Assembly: GCF_000244915.1 (NCBI RefSeq)
Contig: NZ_CM001442.1
Coordinates: 1,798,001 to 1,862,000, forward strand
Reading direction: 5' to 3'
DNA from: Bradyrhizobium sp. WSM471
GTDB taxonomy: Bacteria; Pseudomonadota; Alphaproteobacteria; Rhizobiales; Xanthobacteraceae
DNA length: 64,000 nt
Below are positions 38,583 to 48,819 of this stretch, piece by piece; the first letter of the stretch is position 1, and each line of letters opens with the position of its first letter. The notes under the pieces were generated by a model that ran no database searches, was not told the DNA's origin, and saw only the letters and a list, made by a program, of their open reading frames with translations. A program made the translations under genes and the position numbers.

Positions 38583-39346
38583 ATGGACAACGGCTACTAT
38601 GATTGGTCGCCCATCCCAGCAGGCCTCGCCTCGAATGGCCAGGGGGTAGCGGTCTGCTTCATGCTGCACTTCGAGCATTTCAATTGGTACCCACGTCCGG
38701 ATGTAGTTGTCCCTCCAAGTTTCGCGGCTGAAGCCACACCGTACCCGCGGATTCCTGACGTCCACAGTACGTCCGCGTATGAATATGGGAATCGTGTCGG
38801 CGGGTTTAGAGTACTCGATGTCCTTCGTAGGAATGGTGTCCGACCGACGATTGCAATGGACCTAGATGTGGCCAGGCGGGCAGACCGCTGGTGGACCAAT
38901 GCTTGGCGGGTGAAGCGGAATTCGTCGGGCATGGCCTCTCCAGTGAAATGTTCATCGATGAGCCATGTTCGAGGAGGTGGAACGCGCGTTCACCAGTCCA
39001 CTATCAAACGCCCTGCCGAGACTGTCGGCCAGACCGTTCTGGGATGGAAAGGCTCGGAGTGCGGAGAGTCGTCTAGGACAGTGCGATTGCTTGCCGCATA
39101 TGTGAAGACGGCACAAGCAACGCGCGCCTGATGATAATGAACATCCATCCATGGATATTGGGACAGCCCCTTCGCATCCGGCAATTTGCGCATGTTGTGG
39201 GTCACATGCGGGGAGCAAGCGAGGATGTTGCGATGGTGAGGTGTGCGATGTCTACCGAAAGAGCACGAGGTAAGCATCGAATGGACGGTCCCCAAATTTG
39301 TCGAATCAATCTCCACAGTTGTCTGGTATGGCGGAACGCGGGGTAG
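38583..39346 (+). pseudogene. polysaccharide deacetylase family (PuuE/allantoinase-like), decayed
   Basis: Three pieces in two alternating frames make up the family pattern. First, 38583-38900 gives MDNGYYDWSPIP, VAVCFMLHFEHFNWYP and STSAYEYGNRVGGFRVLDVL. Then, after a frame change near 38895, CLAGEAEFVGHGLSSEMF. Then GWKGSECGESSRTVRLLAA back in the first frame, which stops at 39129. Finally IHPWILGQPLRIRQFAHVV near 39145-39205 in the other frame. These are in the correct order, but at least 60 residues of the normal protein are missing. It is a dead gene of the polysaccharide deacetylase / ureidoglycolate-type branch. Confidence 0.78.
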
Positions 39347-39759
39347 CGGCGCTACGCATCGGTCGCCAGTCTCCTGTTTGCGCCTGCTGACGAAGAGATC
39401 GATGGTCTATCTTGGAGATGTAATGTAGGCGTCGACGGCACCCGGACCTGCGGCGTGGCCTGAGGTGTTTGGAGGCCTTGCCAATGGATAACCGCCGGTA
39501 GGGTTACATTCTCTCTATTGGGTCGCCTCAGGCTCGCGCGTGTATCTAAGTTCGATATTGCTCCGCGCTGTCGCAATCGCTGGAGCCAGTCGTGGGTGAC
39601 GGAACGGTTCGCAAATCCTGCGATAATCGCATTTATTTGCAGTTCAACTGCGCTGTCGGGGGAAACTCGAAACCTTTCGCTTGCTTGTGCTGATTAAAAT
39701 TGACTCCGGAGCTTGATTTGCTCGGTCTCCGAGGGGCCGGCACAAACAGGAGGAAGCGC
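39347..39759. other. no gene; upstream of class II aldolase
   Basis: About 410 bp without a recognisable coding sequence. It ends in a strong ribosome site (AGGAGGAAGCGC) directly before the aldolase ATG. Confidence 0.4.
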
Positions 39760-40539
39760 ATGGACTTCAAGGTTTCGCCGAAATCGCTGCGGGAGAGCTG
39801 CAGCGCCGAGGAGTGGCAGGCGCGGGTCGATCTAGCGGCTGCGCATCGAATAGCTTTCCTTCAGGGCTTCTCAGAGGGCATTTACAATCATCTGACTTAT
39901 GTGGTGCCCGGCCGCAGCGACCGCTACTATCAGATTCCATTCGGGATGCATTGGTCCGAAGTAACTGCTTCTTCATTCATGGAAGTAGGCATCGAGGATG
40001 GCCAAGTGAAGCGCGGAGAAGGCGTGGTCGAGCGCTCCTGCTATTGCATCCATGCGCCGATCCATAAAGCCGCGCCGAAATCGAAGGCGATCTTTCATAC
40101 CCATATGCCGTTCGCCAGTGCCCTTACCCGCCTCGAAGATCCGCGCATTAAGCAAATCGGTCAGGGCGAAACCATGATGGCGGGGGTAATCGCATATGAT
40201 GATTCCTTCCCAGGGCCTGCGAGCGATCCAGCTGAGGGCGTGCGGCTCGCCAAAGTGCTTGGGGAGAAGAAAGTGCTGTTCATGGCCAATCATGGCATCA
40301 CGACTGTCGGCGAGACAATCGCAGAGGCTTACGACAAGCTTTATTATATCGAGCGTGCCGCACAGGTGCAGCTCTACGCTATGTGGACCCACCAGCCGCT
40401 GAAGCATCTCCCGCAACAGGTGATCGACGAAACGACGCGCAGTGTTGGCGTCGTGCGAGCGAGTCCGTCCCCAGCCGAGCGGCACTTCGATGCCCAGAAG
40501 CGGATACTCGACCGGAAAGAGCCCGATTACGCGACGTAA
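39760..40539 (+). CDS. class II aldolase/adducin family protein
   Basis: A 259-aa zinc-dependent aldolase-type protein. The zinc site is seen as FHTHMPFASAL (two His) and the later MANHGITTVG (third His), with the substrate loop around GIYNHLTYVVPG. Relatives cleave sugar-phosphate aldols or act on non-sugar hydroxy-oxo acids; members of this length in catabolic clusters are often of unknown substrate. Start ATG 39760 is supported by the best ribosome site in this region. Neighbouring 2-hydroxyacid and aldehyde dehydrogenases fit a role in small oxo/hydroxy-acid metabolism. Confidence 0.92.
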   Translation: MDFKVSPKSLRESCSAEEWQARVDLAAAHRIAFLQGFSEGIYNHLTYVVPGRSDRYYQIPFGMHWSEVTASSFMEVGIEDGQVKRGEGVVERSCYCIHAPIHKAAPKSKAIFHTHMPFASALTRLEDPRIKQIGQGETMMAGVIAYDDSFPGPASDPAEGVRLAKVLGEKKVLFMANHGITTVGETIAEAYDKLYYIERAAQVQLYAMWTHQPLKHLPQQVIDETTRSVGVVRASPSPAERHFDAQKRILDRKEPDYAT

Positions 40540-41545
40540 CCGCGCATTGTTGGGTGGAAAGACAGGCGGCTACCATGCCGAGCAACGCAAAACGTGGTGG
40601 GCACTGCGCTTCGTCCACCCACGTTCCGACTGCTGTTGGCTCGCTCACACGATGCGCGGGCCTCTGCGCCTCAATGCTTCCATCCTGCGGTCGGCATAGG
40701 CCGGATTGAGTCAGGCGAGTTCCAGCATGTGGCGGTGCGGCGCTTTCAACTCGTTGGACATCACCTCGTTGCCGACGCGCACCGTCACCTGGTCGCCATG
40801 TCGGAATTGCGGTACCGGCGAAACCCATGATGACGTCGCCCTCGCTGGTTGCCGATCTTGCGCTTGTTCGATCGCGAAGAGGCCCATAGCATGACAATTC
40901 ACGCCATGAAACTGTTGCCGCAGATCGTGCAGCGGCCGGATGATCCCAACCTCGCGGTGCGCGCCTTCGGGCCGAAATTGCCGATCCCGATCCGGATGGC
41001 GCCTAGTTTCGACAAGAGTAGTATCAGTAAGCGCGGTCGCGACCATGTCGTTGATCTTCTCTCGATCCGCAGGGCGAGCGCCGAGTTGGCACGCGCCTGT
41101 CTGATCAACCCGCCGAGGATGACATAGTTGGCAAGCACCAGCGAAACCCTCGGCGAGTTTATTTGCTGAATATTGACCCGCAGCAACTTTATTGGTCTCT
41201 CCAAACTGTTCGACACAGCTGCTTCTGATCTTGTTGATGGGCGCCTGCAGGGCTCCGCCACGCCCGATTTTGCCGTTGAGAACGGGCTTCTCGATGTTAC
41301 GGGCGCGGATGAGCGAATAAACTCTAGTCGACCGGCTACTGGGGAGATAATCGCGTACGTTGTTCGCTACAGTGTCACGAATATGGATCTCGCAAACGCG
41401 GCAGTCGAACATCGTTTGTTGCTGCATGCCTGGGACGCGCAGCGACTTGCTCATCATTACCGCTTAACAAGTAGGCAAATCGGCTGCGTTGCTACCAATC
41501 TCGAAGAGCTTCGGTTTAGCTAGTCTTATTACTTTGGAGATGAGC
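40540..41545. other. coding-like remnant on minus strand, unidentified
   Basis: About 1 kb without an intact gene. The minus strand has patches that read like protein in changing frames: YVILGGLIRQARANSALAL, EKINDMVATALTDTTLVE, QQFHGVNCHAMGLFAIEQA and FRHGDQVTVRVGNEVMSN with a stop at 40711. They are in order, as a decayed gene would give. I do not recognise the family. Confidence 0.35.
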
Positions 41546-42508
41546 ATGCCCGCTGAAAGACCAGACATTACCATTGTTCTGTGCCACCCTGACGCTGAAT
41601 TGTATGCACGGCTTGTTGCGGATCGCTTCCCTCAGGTTCGCACGATCATCGCGCCAAGCCCTGATCAGCTCGCGCGCTGCATAAACGAGGCGGATGCCCT
41701 CCTCGCATCTTCGTTACCCGTCGACCTATTTGAACACGCGAAAAAACTGCGTTGGATCCAATGCCCTTTCGCCGGCGTCGATTCGATCATGCCGTTTCGC
41801 GAAACGATAGGGGAAATCACCATAACAAATGCGCGCGGCATTCATGGTGATATCATCGCTGATTATGTAATGGCCGGCGTAACCATGCTGCATTGGGATT
41901 TCCGTAAACTCCTGCGCGATCAGGCGGAGCGGAGATGGAGCCCGCGCTTTGTCGCGCCATTGGCCGAGAAGACGCTCGGCGTCGTGGGTCTGGGCTCGAT
42001 CGGGGCGACGATCGGCCGACGCGCGAAGAGTGCGGGAATGACTGTGGTCGGCTCGAAGCGGGATGCCTCAGTGCCTGTCGATGGTGTTGACCGGCTGTTT
42101 GCCTCGGGCGCCCTTGACGAAATGTTGCCGCTTTGCGATTTCGTGGTGCTGGCCGTACCGGCGACGGCAACCACCGCGGCTCTCATCGGTGCGGCTGAGA
42201 TCGCGCGAATGCGCCGCAATGCTTTTTTGATCAACATCGCCCGCGGCCAAGTTGTCGTGGAGGCCGAACTGATCCAGGCGCTGAAGGCGGGCACGATCGC
42301 CGGTGCGTTGCTCGACGTGTTCCAGCGGGAACCGCTGCCTCAGGAAAGCCCGTTGTGGGACATGCCGAACGTAATTGCGACACCGCACGTTTCAGGAAGT
42401 GCGACAAACTATCCGGAGCGGGTATTTTCCATCTTCGCCGATAACATCGAACGTTTTCTCAGGGGACAGTCCTTGACCAATGTCGTGGATCTGGGACGTG
42501 GTTATTGA
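41546..42508 (+). CDS. D-2-hydroxyacid dehydrogenase (NAD-binding)
   Basis: A 320-aa protein of the D-isomer specific 2-hydroxyacid dehydrogenase family, reducing 2-oxo acids or oxidising D-2-hydroxy acids. The Rossmann motif is GVVGLGSIGATIGRRAKS, the catalytic Arg is in LINIARGQVVVEAEL, the Glu in LDVFQREPLP and the His in IATPHVSGSA. The substrate domain has QCPFAGVDS. Start ATG 41546 has TTGGAG upstream; an ATG two codons earlier is too close to that site. Confidence 0.93.
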   Translation: MPAERPDITIVLCHPDAELYARLVADRFPQVRTIIAPSPDQLARCINEADALLASSLPVDLFEHAKKLRWIQCPFAGVDSIMPFRETIGEITITNARGIHGDIIADYVMAGVTMLHWDFRKLLRDQAERRWSPRFVAPLAEKTLGVVGLGSIGATIGRRAKSAGMTVVGSKRDASVPVDGVDRLFASGALDEMLPLCDFVVLAVPATATTAALIGAAEIARMRRNAFLINIARGQVVVEAELIQALKAGTIAGALLDVFQREPLPQESPLWDMPNVIATPHVSGSATNYPERVFSIFADNIERFLRGQSLTNVVDLGRGY

Positions 42509-42716
42509 CTGCGGCGCTCCAGGTTCGGGCGGTCGGCCAGCCACAGCGACATGCGGCGCTTAAGCCTTCAGGCGCGATCGTGTTCCGTGGCAAAAGGCAA
42601 CCTGATGTGACCACGCCGAACGCGATGCTGCATGCCGAACCGCGGCCCGCTTGGCCGCGAAGCCTAGGCGTGGTCGAAAGGCGCCCCTCCAATGCTCACT
42701 CAAGAAGAGGCTTACT

Positions 42717-44147
42717 ATGATCAATCGCATGCAATTCTACATCGACGGCGCCTGGGTCAATCCCGCCGTCAAGAAATCCACCGCCGTAGTCAATCCGGCG
42801 ACGGAAGCGGCGATGTACGAGCTTGCGCTGGGCTCCAAGGCCGACGTGGATGAGGCCGTCGCCGCCGCCAAGCGCGCGTTCGTGACATTCTCCCAGACCA
42901 GCCGTGACGAGCGCGTTGCGCTGCTCACCAAGGTCATCGAGATCTACAAGGGCCGTCTCAAGGAGATCGGCGCCGCCGTCTCCGACGAAATGGGTGCGCC
43001 GCTGCCAATGGCGGAGAAGCTGCAGGCCGGCGCCGGTCTTGGCCACCTCATGACCACGCTCGACGTGCTCAAGAACTATCATTTCGAGGAACCGGTCGGC
43101 ACCGCCATGGTGCTGCGCGAGCCGGTCGGCGTGGTCGGCATGATCACGCCCTGGAACTGGCCGCTCAACCAGATCGCCTGCAAGGTCGCGCCCGCACTCG
43201 CCGCTGGCTGCACCATGATCCTGAAGCCATCGGAGTTCACCCCGACCTCGGCCTTGATCTTTGCGGAAATCCTCCATGAAGCCGGCGTGCCGAAGGGCGT
43301 GTTCAACCTCGTCAACGGGCTCGGCCCCGAGGTCGGCGCCGCCATGAGCGAGCACCCCGATATCGACATGATCTCCTTCACGGGCTCGACCCGAGCCGGC
43401 ATCGACGTGGCCAAGCGCGCAGCGCCGACCGTGAAGCGCGTCAGCCAGGAGCTCGGCGGCAAGTCGCCGAACGTCATCCTCGAGGGCGCCGACCTGCAGA
43501 AGGCGGTGACCGGCGGCGTGATGCACATGTTCAACAACTCCGGCCAGTCCTGCAACGCGCCCTCGCGCATGATCGTGCCGGCCTCGAAGATGAAGGAAGT
43601 CGCCGCGATCGCGAAGGCGGTCGCCGACAAGACCAAGGCGGGCGATCCGCGCGCCGAAGGCACCACGATCGGACCCGTGGTCAACCGCGGCCAGTGGGAC
43701 AAGATCCAGGCTCTGATCAAGAAGGGCATCGACGAGGGCGCAACGCTCGTCGCCGGCGGTCCGGGCCTGCCCGAAGGCGTCAACAAGGGCTTCTACGTCC
43801 GTCCGACCATCTTCGCCGACGTCACCAACGAGATGACGATCGCGAAGGAGGAAATCTTTGGACCAGTGCTGACAATCATCGGCGCCAAGGACGAAGCCGA
43901 CGCCGTCAGGATCGCCAACGACACGCCCTATGGTCTCGCCGGTTACGTCTCGGCCGACACCGTGGAAAGCGCGCGCCGCGTCGGCCGCCAGATCCGCGCC
44001 GGCAACGTCAACCTGCAGGGCGTGCCGAACGAGAGCTCCGCGCCGTTTGGTGGCTACAAGCAGTCCGGCAACGGCCGCGAGTGGGGCCGCTACGGTCTGG
44101 AAGAGTATCTCGAGGCCAAGGCCGTCGCGGGTCACAACGCGGCGTAA
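42717..44147 (+). CDS. NAD(P)-dependent aldehyde dehydrogenase
   Basis: A 476-aa aldehyde dehydrogenase. The catalytic Glu is in SQELGGKSPNVIL and the nucleophile Cys in NNSGQSCNAPSRM. The NAD region has TPWNWPLNQIACKVAPALAA and FTGSTRAGIDVAK, and the C-terminal KEEIFGPVLTII and SAPFGGYKQSGNGREWG are present. The start ATG 42717 follows AAGAGG. Third-position GC is very high and a 554-codon antisense frame is open, a side effect of that composition. It oxidises an aldehyde to the acid; the substrate is unknown. Confidence 0.95.
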   Translation: MINRMQFYIDGAWVNPAVKKSTAVVNPATEAAMYELALGSKADVDEAVAAAKRAFVTFSQTSRDERVALLTKVIEIYKGRLKEIGAAVSDEMGAPLPMAEKLQAGAGLGHLMTTLDVLKNYHFEEPVGTAMVLREPVGVVGMITPWNWPLNQIACKVAPALAAGCTMILKPSEFTPTSALIFAEILHEAGVPKGVFNLVNGLGPEVGAAMSEHPDIDMISFTGSTRAGIDVAKRAAPTVKRVSQELGGKSPNVILEGADLQKAVTGGVMHMFNNSGQSCNAPSRMIVPASKMKEVAAIAKAVADKTKAGDPRAEGTTIGPVVNRGQWDKIQALIKKGIDEGATLVAGGPGLPEGVNKGFYVRPTIFADVTNEMTIAKEEIFGPVLTIIGAKDEADAVRIANDTPYGLAGYVSADTVESARRVGRQIRAGNVNLQGVPNESSAPFGGYKQSGNGREWGRYGLEEYLEAKAVAGHNAA

Positions 44148-44289
44148 GCCGATCCGCGACTGACAAGATTTTGGCGCCGGGCGGATCACCGCTCCGGCGT
44201 CAGGTTTGGAGACTGGACTTCCCTTGACCGGGATCGCGACTTCTCGATCTGACGTGTTATCTTCCCGCGAGCCGGTGGCCACTTCGCTT

Positions 44290-44900
44290 GAAAACGCTCT
44301 AACGCCTAGCGCGCCTTGGGCGTTCACATAGAGCGCATCGATCGACTGGATCGCTGCCATGAACAGACGGTTGCGCGTCGGTCCGCCGAAGCAGAGGTTG
44401 GGGCAGCGCGATGCGGCCGATCATGACGCCGTCGGGCGCGAACCGACCACGCCGTCGAGCTCGGGATCACCCATGCCCCAGCCGCACCAGAGATTGCCAT
44501 CGACGTCGCAACACATGCCGTCCGGCGTGCTCGGGCCGGCATCGATGAACACACGCTTGTTGGAAATCGTCGTGCCAGCCGGCGACACGCCATACGCAAG
44601 GATCTTCCGGTTCGGCACGCCACCGGATCCCGCGACGCATAGGATCTTCTCGTCCGGCGAGAAGCAGAGCCCGTCCGGCCCCGGCCCGCCCTCGGTGGCG
44701 ATCGTGGCCTTGCCGGTCACGGGATCGGGCCGTTGCACGTTTGGATCAATCTCGGATTCGGCCTTGTAGCGTTCGTAATTGCCGAGCGGGCCGAAGGTGG
44801 GATCAGCGAACCAAATCGAGCCGTCGGACTTCACGACGGTGTCGTTCGGCGAGTTCAGGCGCTTGTCGTCAACGAGTTCATCAGAAGGAGTGAATACAAT
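44290..44900 (-). pseudogene. SMP-30/gluconolactonase family, decayed
   Basis: On the minus strand a good SMP-30 beta-propeller core is readable: DKRLNSPNDTVVKSDGSIWF, ADPTFGPLGNYE, GGPGPDGLCFSPDEKILCV and DGMCCDVDGNLWCGWG. Just after this the frame breaks (the first frame stops at 44421) and the end continues in another frame as NLCFGGPTRNRLFMAAIQSI and DALYVNAQGALG. The N-terminal third is not recognisable although the frame is open to 45155. At least one deletion and one frameshift are needed, so the lactonase is dead. Confidence 0.82.
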
Positions 44901-45307
44901 CCGATAAAACGGGCTCACGCCAATGGCAAACGTTCGCGCGCGATGTACGTTGATACGGATCGGCTCATGGCGAGCAAAGTCTCCATGGTCGAGCAGATTC
45001 GAGCGCACGCGCCAAGGATTGCGAACGTGAGCGAGACAGGAGATCACGCGGTGGCGCGTCCTGAGCGCGAGCAGAACGCGCGGATCCCAGCGCGATGCTC
45101 TAATCGGACGCAGAATTTCAGCTGAATCTGTCCATACATTAGAGGAATTCGGCATTGAATGCGCCTAATGCTTCGTCTACGAAATAGTGAAAAGATGGCC
45201 CTCTGTGAGGGAGCAGAGCTTCTGGAATAGGGCTCATTGTCAGGTCCGCGATCTTTTCTGTTATCAGTCCTGCTGGAGAGTGACGTTCACTGCCGTTGTT
45301 GAACAAT
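44901..45307. other. no gene; region upstream of MocR-like regulator
   Basis: Open minus-strand frame continues here from the SMP-30 relic but without family similarity. The regulator starts near 45300 and its promoter should be in the last 150 bp; a GGAGAG at about 45274 is too far from the ATG to be its ribosome site. Confidence 0.35.
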
Positions 45308-46720
45308 ATGCCATACCGCTACAATGCCGTCGTTGAACACATCCGCAAGCGGGTCGATGCCGGTACGCTCAAGGTTGGTGACCGTTTGCCATCGATTAGG
45401 CAACTCAGCCTCTTGACAGGATTCAGCGCAGTTACAATTCATCACGGTTATGAGCTGCTCGAGAGCCGAGGCTACTGCACGGCTCGCCCGCGATCAGGAT
45501 ATTATTTGACGCGCATTTCGTCGGAGCTAGGCGATTTCTCGCAAGACGGCGAAAACTCGGTCGAACCAATTTCCATCGGGGACTTTCCGCAGGCCCTGCT
45601 TTTGTCGTGGCAGAATCGGACCTTGAATGCGTTCGGTGCTCCGCAACCAAGCGACGATCTCTTCGACTGTGCAGAACTTGACAGCGTGATGCGCCGCATT
45701 CTCCGCCGCCGGAAGCTGCCCGCCAAAGACGCCGTCATGGGCGATATTGATCTCCGCCTGCAGATAGCCAAGCGCGCCGCGCAGCGCGGCATATTTACGC
45801 GATATCAGGACATTATCGTAACGGGATCGGCTACGCAGGGGCTCAATCTCTGCCTGGACGCCCTGACCGATCCCGGTAATGTCATCTTGGTTGAAAGCCC
45901 ATCATATTTCCCGGCCTTATCGAGTATCAAACACCGGAACCTCCGCGTCGTCGAGATCTACTCCCATCCTAGAACCGGCGTCGATCCAGACCAGTTCGAA
46001 TATCTAGTTAAGAATAACAACATTAGGGTTGCTTTGCTGATGGCGAACAATCACTTCCCTACTGGCATCACCTATGGTGAGGAAGGTATGAAGCGGATCG
46101 TCGCCGCCGCGCACAAGAACACCGTCACCATCATTGAAAATGATATGCTTGGCGATCTTTATTACGGCATCAGCAATCCCAGGTCCTTGAAAAAGTTTGA
46201 TTCGAGCGAGACTGTGCTGCAGTTCAGCAGCTTTGAGTGCAGCTTGGCCCCAGAATACGGGCTTGGGTGGGTGATAGCGGGCAAACACGCACAGCCCATT
46301 CTCGCCGCCTCTTGTTTGGGAGGTTACGCGATCAACGACTTTCGGATTCAGCAGGCGCTTGCCGAATATCTATCGTGCCACAGCCAAGACAGGCACCTGC
46401 GCCGGATCCGGGATACGCTCGCCTCGCGGATGGAGCGGGGGCTGCAGCTCCTTGGCGAGAGGTTGCCAGCTGGTTGCTCCATCAGCCGGCCGAACGGCGG
46501 GTATATGTGCTGGGTTCATGCTCCACAAGGGTTTAAGTCAGGCAGAGCCGCAAGGGCGCTTCACAAGCAACGCGTAAGCATTCTGCCCGGCCCGGTATTT
46601 TCCGCAGCGGCACGATCTTTCGAGAATTTATTCGCGCTGAACTTCTCCTTTCCATGGACGACTACCAATGAGGCCAAGATCGGCAAAATTGCCGACTCAA
46701 TTGCCGAAATCGCCCATTGA
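45308..46720 (+). CDS. MocR-type (GntR/aminotransferase) transcriptional regulator with altered PLP site
   Basis: A 470-aa fusion of an N-terminal GntR winged helix (VVEHIRKRVDAGTLKVGD, LPSIRQLSLLTGFSAVTI) and a class-I aminotransferase-like domain. The aminotransferase part keeps GSATQGLNLCLDALTDPGNV, PSYFPALSS, MANNHFPTGITY and ENDMLGDLYYG. In normal MocR proteins the PLP lysine lies in SFSKSLAPGxRLGW; here the segment is SSFECSLAPEYGLGW (about 46229-46270), so lysine is cysteine and the following Arg is Gly. PLP could then not bind as an internal aldimine. The DNA-binding part is intact. Its targets are unknown; neighbours are catabolic genes. Start: ATG 45308, or TTG 45296/45299. Confidence 0.88.
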   Translation: MPYRYNAVVEHIRKRVDAGTLKVGDRLPSIRQLSLLTGFSAVTIHHGYELLESRGYCTARPRSGYYLTRISSELGDFSQDGENSVEPISIGDFPQALLLSWQNRTLNAFGAPQPSDDLFDCAELDSVMRRILRRRKLPAKDAVMGDIDLRLQIAKRAAQRGIFTRYQDIIVTGSATQGLNLCLDALTDPGNVILVESPSYFPALSSIKHRNLRVVEIYSHPRTGVDPDQFEYLVKNNNIRVALLMANNHFPTGITYGEEGMKRIVAAAHKNTVTIIENDMLGDLYYGISNPRSLKKFDSSETVLQFSSFECSLAPEYGLGWVIAGKHAQPILAASCLGGYAINDFRIQQALAEYLSCHSQDRHLRRIRDTLASRMERGLQLLGERLPAGCSISRPNGGYMCWVHAPQGFKSGRAARALHKQRVSILPGPVFSAAARSFENLFALNFSFPWTTTNEAKIGKIADSIAEIAH

Positions 46721-47973
46721 CTAGGTCAGCGTTTTCTTGGTTCGAATCATATCAGGGGGCGTCGGCGAGTTTGTAGGACCAGGTATGGACGACGGGATGG
46801 CGATTGACGTCGTCAATTCTGGCCATTATGCGCTCTTTGAGTTCATACTTTGATGTTACCCGGATGTGACGCAGGACGGAGCGGGCGGACTTGGAGAAGA
46901 AGCCCTCGATGAGGTTGAGCCAGGAGCCGTGTTTGGGCGTGAAGGTAAACTGGAAGCGGCCTGCCGGTCGTGTGTCGAGCCAGGCTCTGGTTTCTCTCTA
47001 GATATGCCCGTAATGAGTATCGAGAATGAACTTGATTGCGGTCCGGGCCGGATAAGCGGGATCGAGGAGCGTGAGGAATTCGATGAACTCTCGGCTGCGG
47101 TGGCGGTCTTTGACGAGCGCGTGGACCTTCCCGGTGAGCAGGTCAATCCCCGCCAACAGGCTGAGCGTGCCGTGACGTTTGTACTCATGATCGCGCGAAG
47201 GTCGCGTGCACGCCCGGCACGCTGTCGTCGCGATGGCCTGGATCCCCGGCTTCTCGTCATAGGAGACGATCGCGACCGGTGTGTCCGATTTCTTCGACCG
47301 GCCAGCGGCTTTTTTCAGAACCTGGACCTCGCGATAGACATACAGAACCTCCGCCATCATCTGCTCGAACTCGGCGTCGCGGTTTTCAAGATAGTAGCGC
47401 ACCTTGTGCGGCTTGATGTCCTCCTGACCGAGAAGCTTGCACACCGTGCCCTGAACCAGACGGGCGAGACATTGATGTCGGGCCTCTGGTCCGTGCTCGC
47501 GGGCATGGCGGGCCAACAGCCGCGTCGTCCACAACTCGTGCGGATAGCCATGCTCCCTGGCCTTGTCGCACGCCAGAGACACCAGCCAGGCCTTGGCCGC
47601 CGGCGTGATCACCGGCCGCTTGCCCGGTCGCGGGCGCTCGTCGAGCGCCGCCAGCGCGCCATCGGCCCGCCGCCCGCTCGACGCAGCGCTGGACCGTCTG
47701 ATGACGAGCGCCAAGTCTCTGTCCCACCGCAAAGAACGACGGGGTCTCGCGGTAGGCAAGCAGCATCGCGGCCCGCGACACCCGGCGCGCCGGTTCGGTC
47801 CTGGACCGCGAAAGAGCCGTCAACGTTTCGATCTCCTCATCCATCATCGCCAACTCGACCGCTTGCCGCCATCCTGCCATGATGAAACTCCTCGTTCAGT
47901 CAATCGCAAACGAGGAATCCACAAACAAACGTCCCGTTCCATCACCGCCAAGTTCATGGAATCGGTCGTCTAG
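46721..47973 (-). mobile_element. IS630-family element (second type), inactive
   Basis: The transposase pseudogene is bracketed by CTAG at 46721 and 47970, which could be the TA-type target duplication of IS630. The terminal inverted repeats are not clear by eye, so these boundaries are approximate. The left limit is immediately after the stop codon of the MocR-like gene. It is a different IS630 branch from the element at 21861. Confidence 0.6.
46752..47880 (-). pseudogene. IS630-family transposase, frameshift and amber stop
   Basis: From ATG 47880 the frame gives DEEIETLTALSRSRTEPAR and ETPSFFAVGQRLGARHQTVQ. Near 47670 it shifts to ALAALDERPRPGKRPVITPA, continuing with PHELWTTRLLARHAREHG, PVAIVSYDEKPGIQAI and DHEYKRHGTLSLLAGIDLL. 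After AIKFILDTHYGHI there is an in-frame TAG (about 46998-47000), and the same frame goes on with RETRAWLDTRPAGRFQFTF, FTPKHGSWLNLIEGFFSK and HPVVHTWSYKLADAP to TGA 46752. Two lesions, so inactive. Confidence 0.88.
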
Positions 47974-48424
47974 TTATGGGCTACCTACGTTTTGACGGAG
48001 CAGCGGCGCTCCGAGGTCAATAGCGTTCGCCTGCACCAACAGTGTGCACGGTCTTCGGACTGCTGATGCGATCGATGGCGCAGCGCGCGCGACTCCGGTG
48101 CTTGCGTCTATGGGTAAACGACTATGCGGTGCAGTATTGGCGCCAAGAATTTTATCGTCCGCCAAACAATGAGGACTGACTGGCCTGCATTCCCGATGCT
48201 TATGCGGATAGATCGCAGCCTCTAACGCGAGCAGTCACGGATGTAAGAGTGGCAAACCTGGAAATATCTAACGCATTGCCCAAAGTCAGCTCGACCTGCA
48301 GCAACGGCAGCCGTCCGTCGCGATTGATGCACTGCTCGGCGCGACCGGCAGAAGCCGAGGTACATCTCTAGTCACAATACTGTCTTAGAGAACGCCAGGA
48401 AACATGGCCTCATCACTAGCGCGG
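47974..48424. other. no gene seen
   Basis: About 450 bp between the IS630 relic and the IS481 element with only short frames and no recognisable family. Confidence 0.4.
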
Positions 48425-48819
48425 CCTAGATGTGGAGCCTCAAGAGGTTGTCCTCGGTTAGACCGAGTCTGCTGATTGGCGTCTGCGAGTTTATACCACC
48501 ATGTGGTCTGTGCCAGTTGTATTGGTGCAGCCAGATTGGCAGTTCTTGGGCGCGCCGATCTGACGTTGGATAGGCTTTGGCATAAGCCCATTCCCGAAGT
48601 GCGGTCTGGATGAAGCGTTCGGCCTTGCCGTTTGTTCTGGGCGTGTAGGGCTTGGTGCGGATATGCTTGATGCCCAAATTCCGACAAGCATCGCGGAATG
48701 CGAAGGACTGGTAGCAACTCCCATTGTCGGTCATGACGCGCGTGACGTTGACGCCGAGGGTTTTGTAATAAGTAACCCTACGCGGTAGGCCGCAGCGCGC
48801 TGATCTTTCCAGTTAACCG

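Noticed and set aside
42696..44360. 554-codon minus-strand frame opposite aldehyde dehydrogenase
   Set aside because: Antisense shadow of a very GC3-rich gene. Its first 20 codons are real only because they are the end of the SMP-30 relic; the rest is not protein-like.
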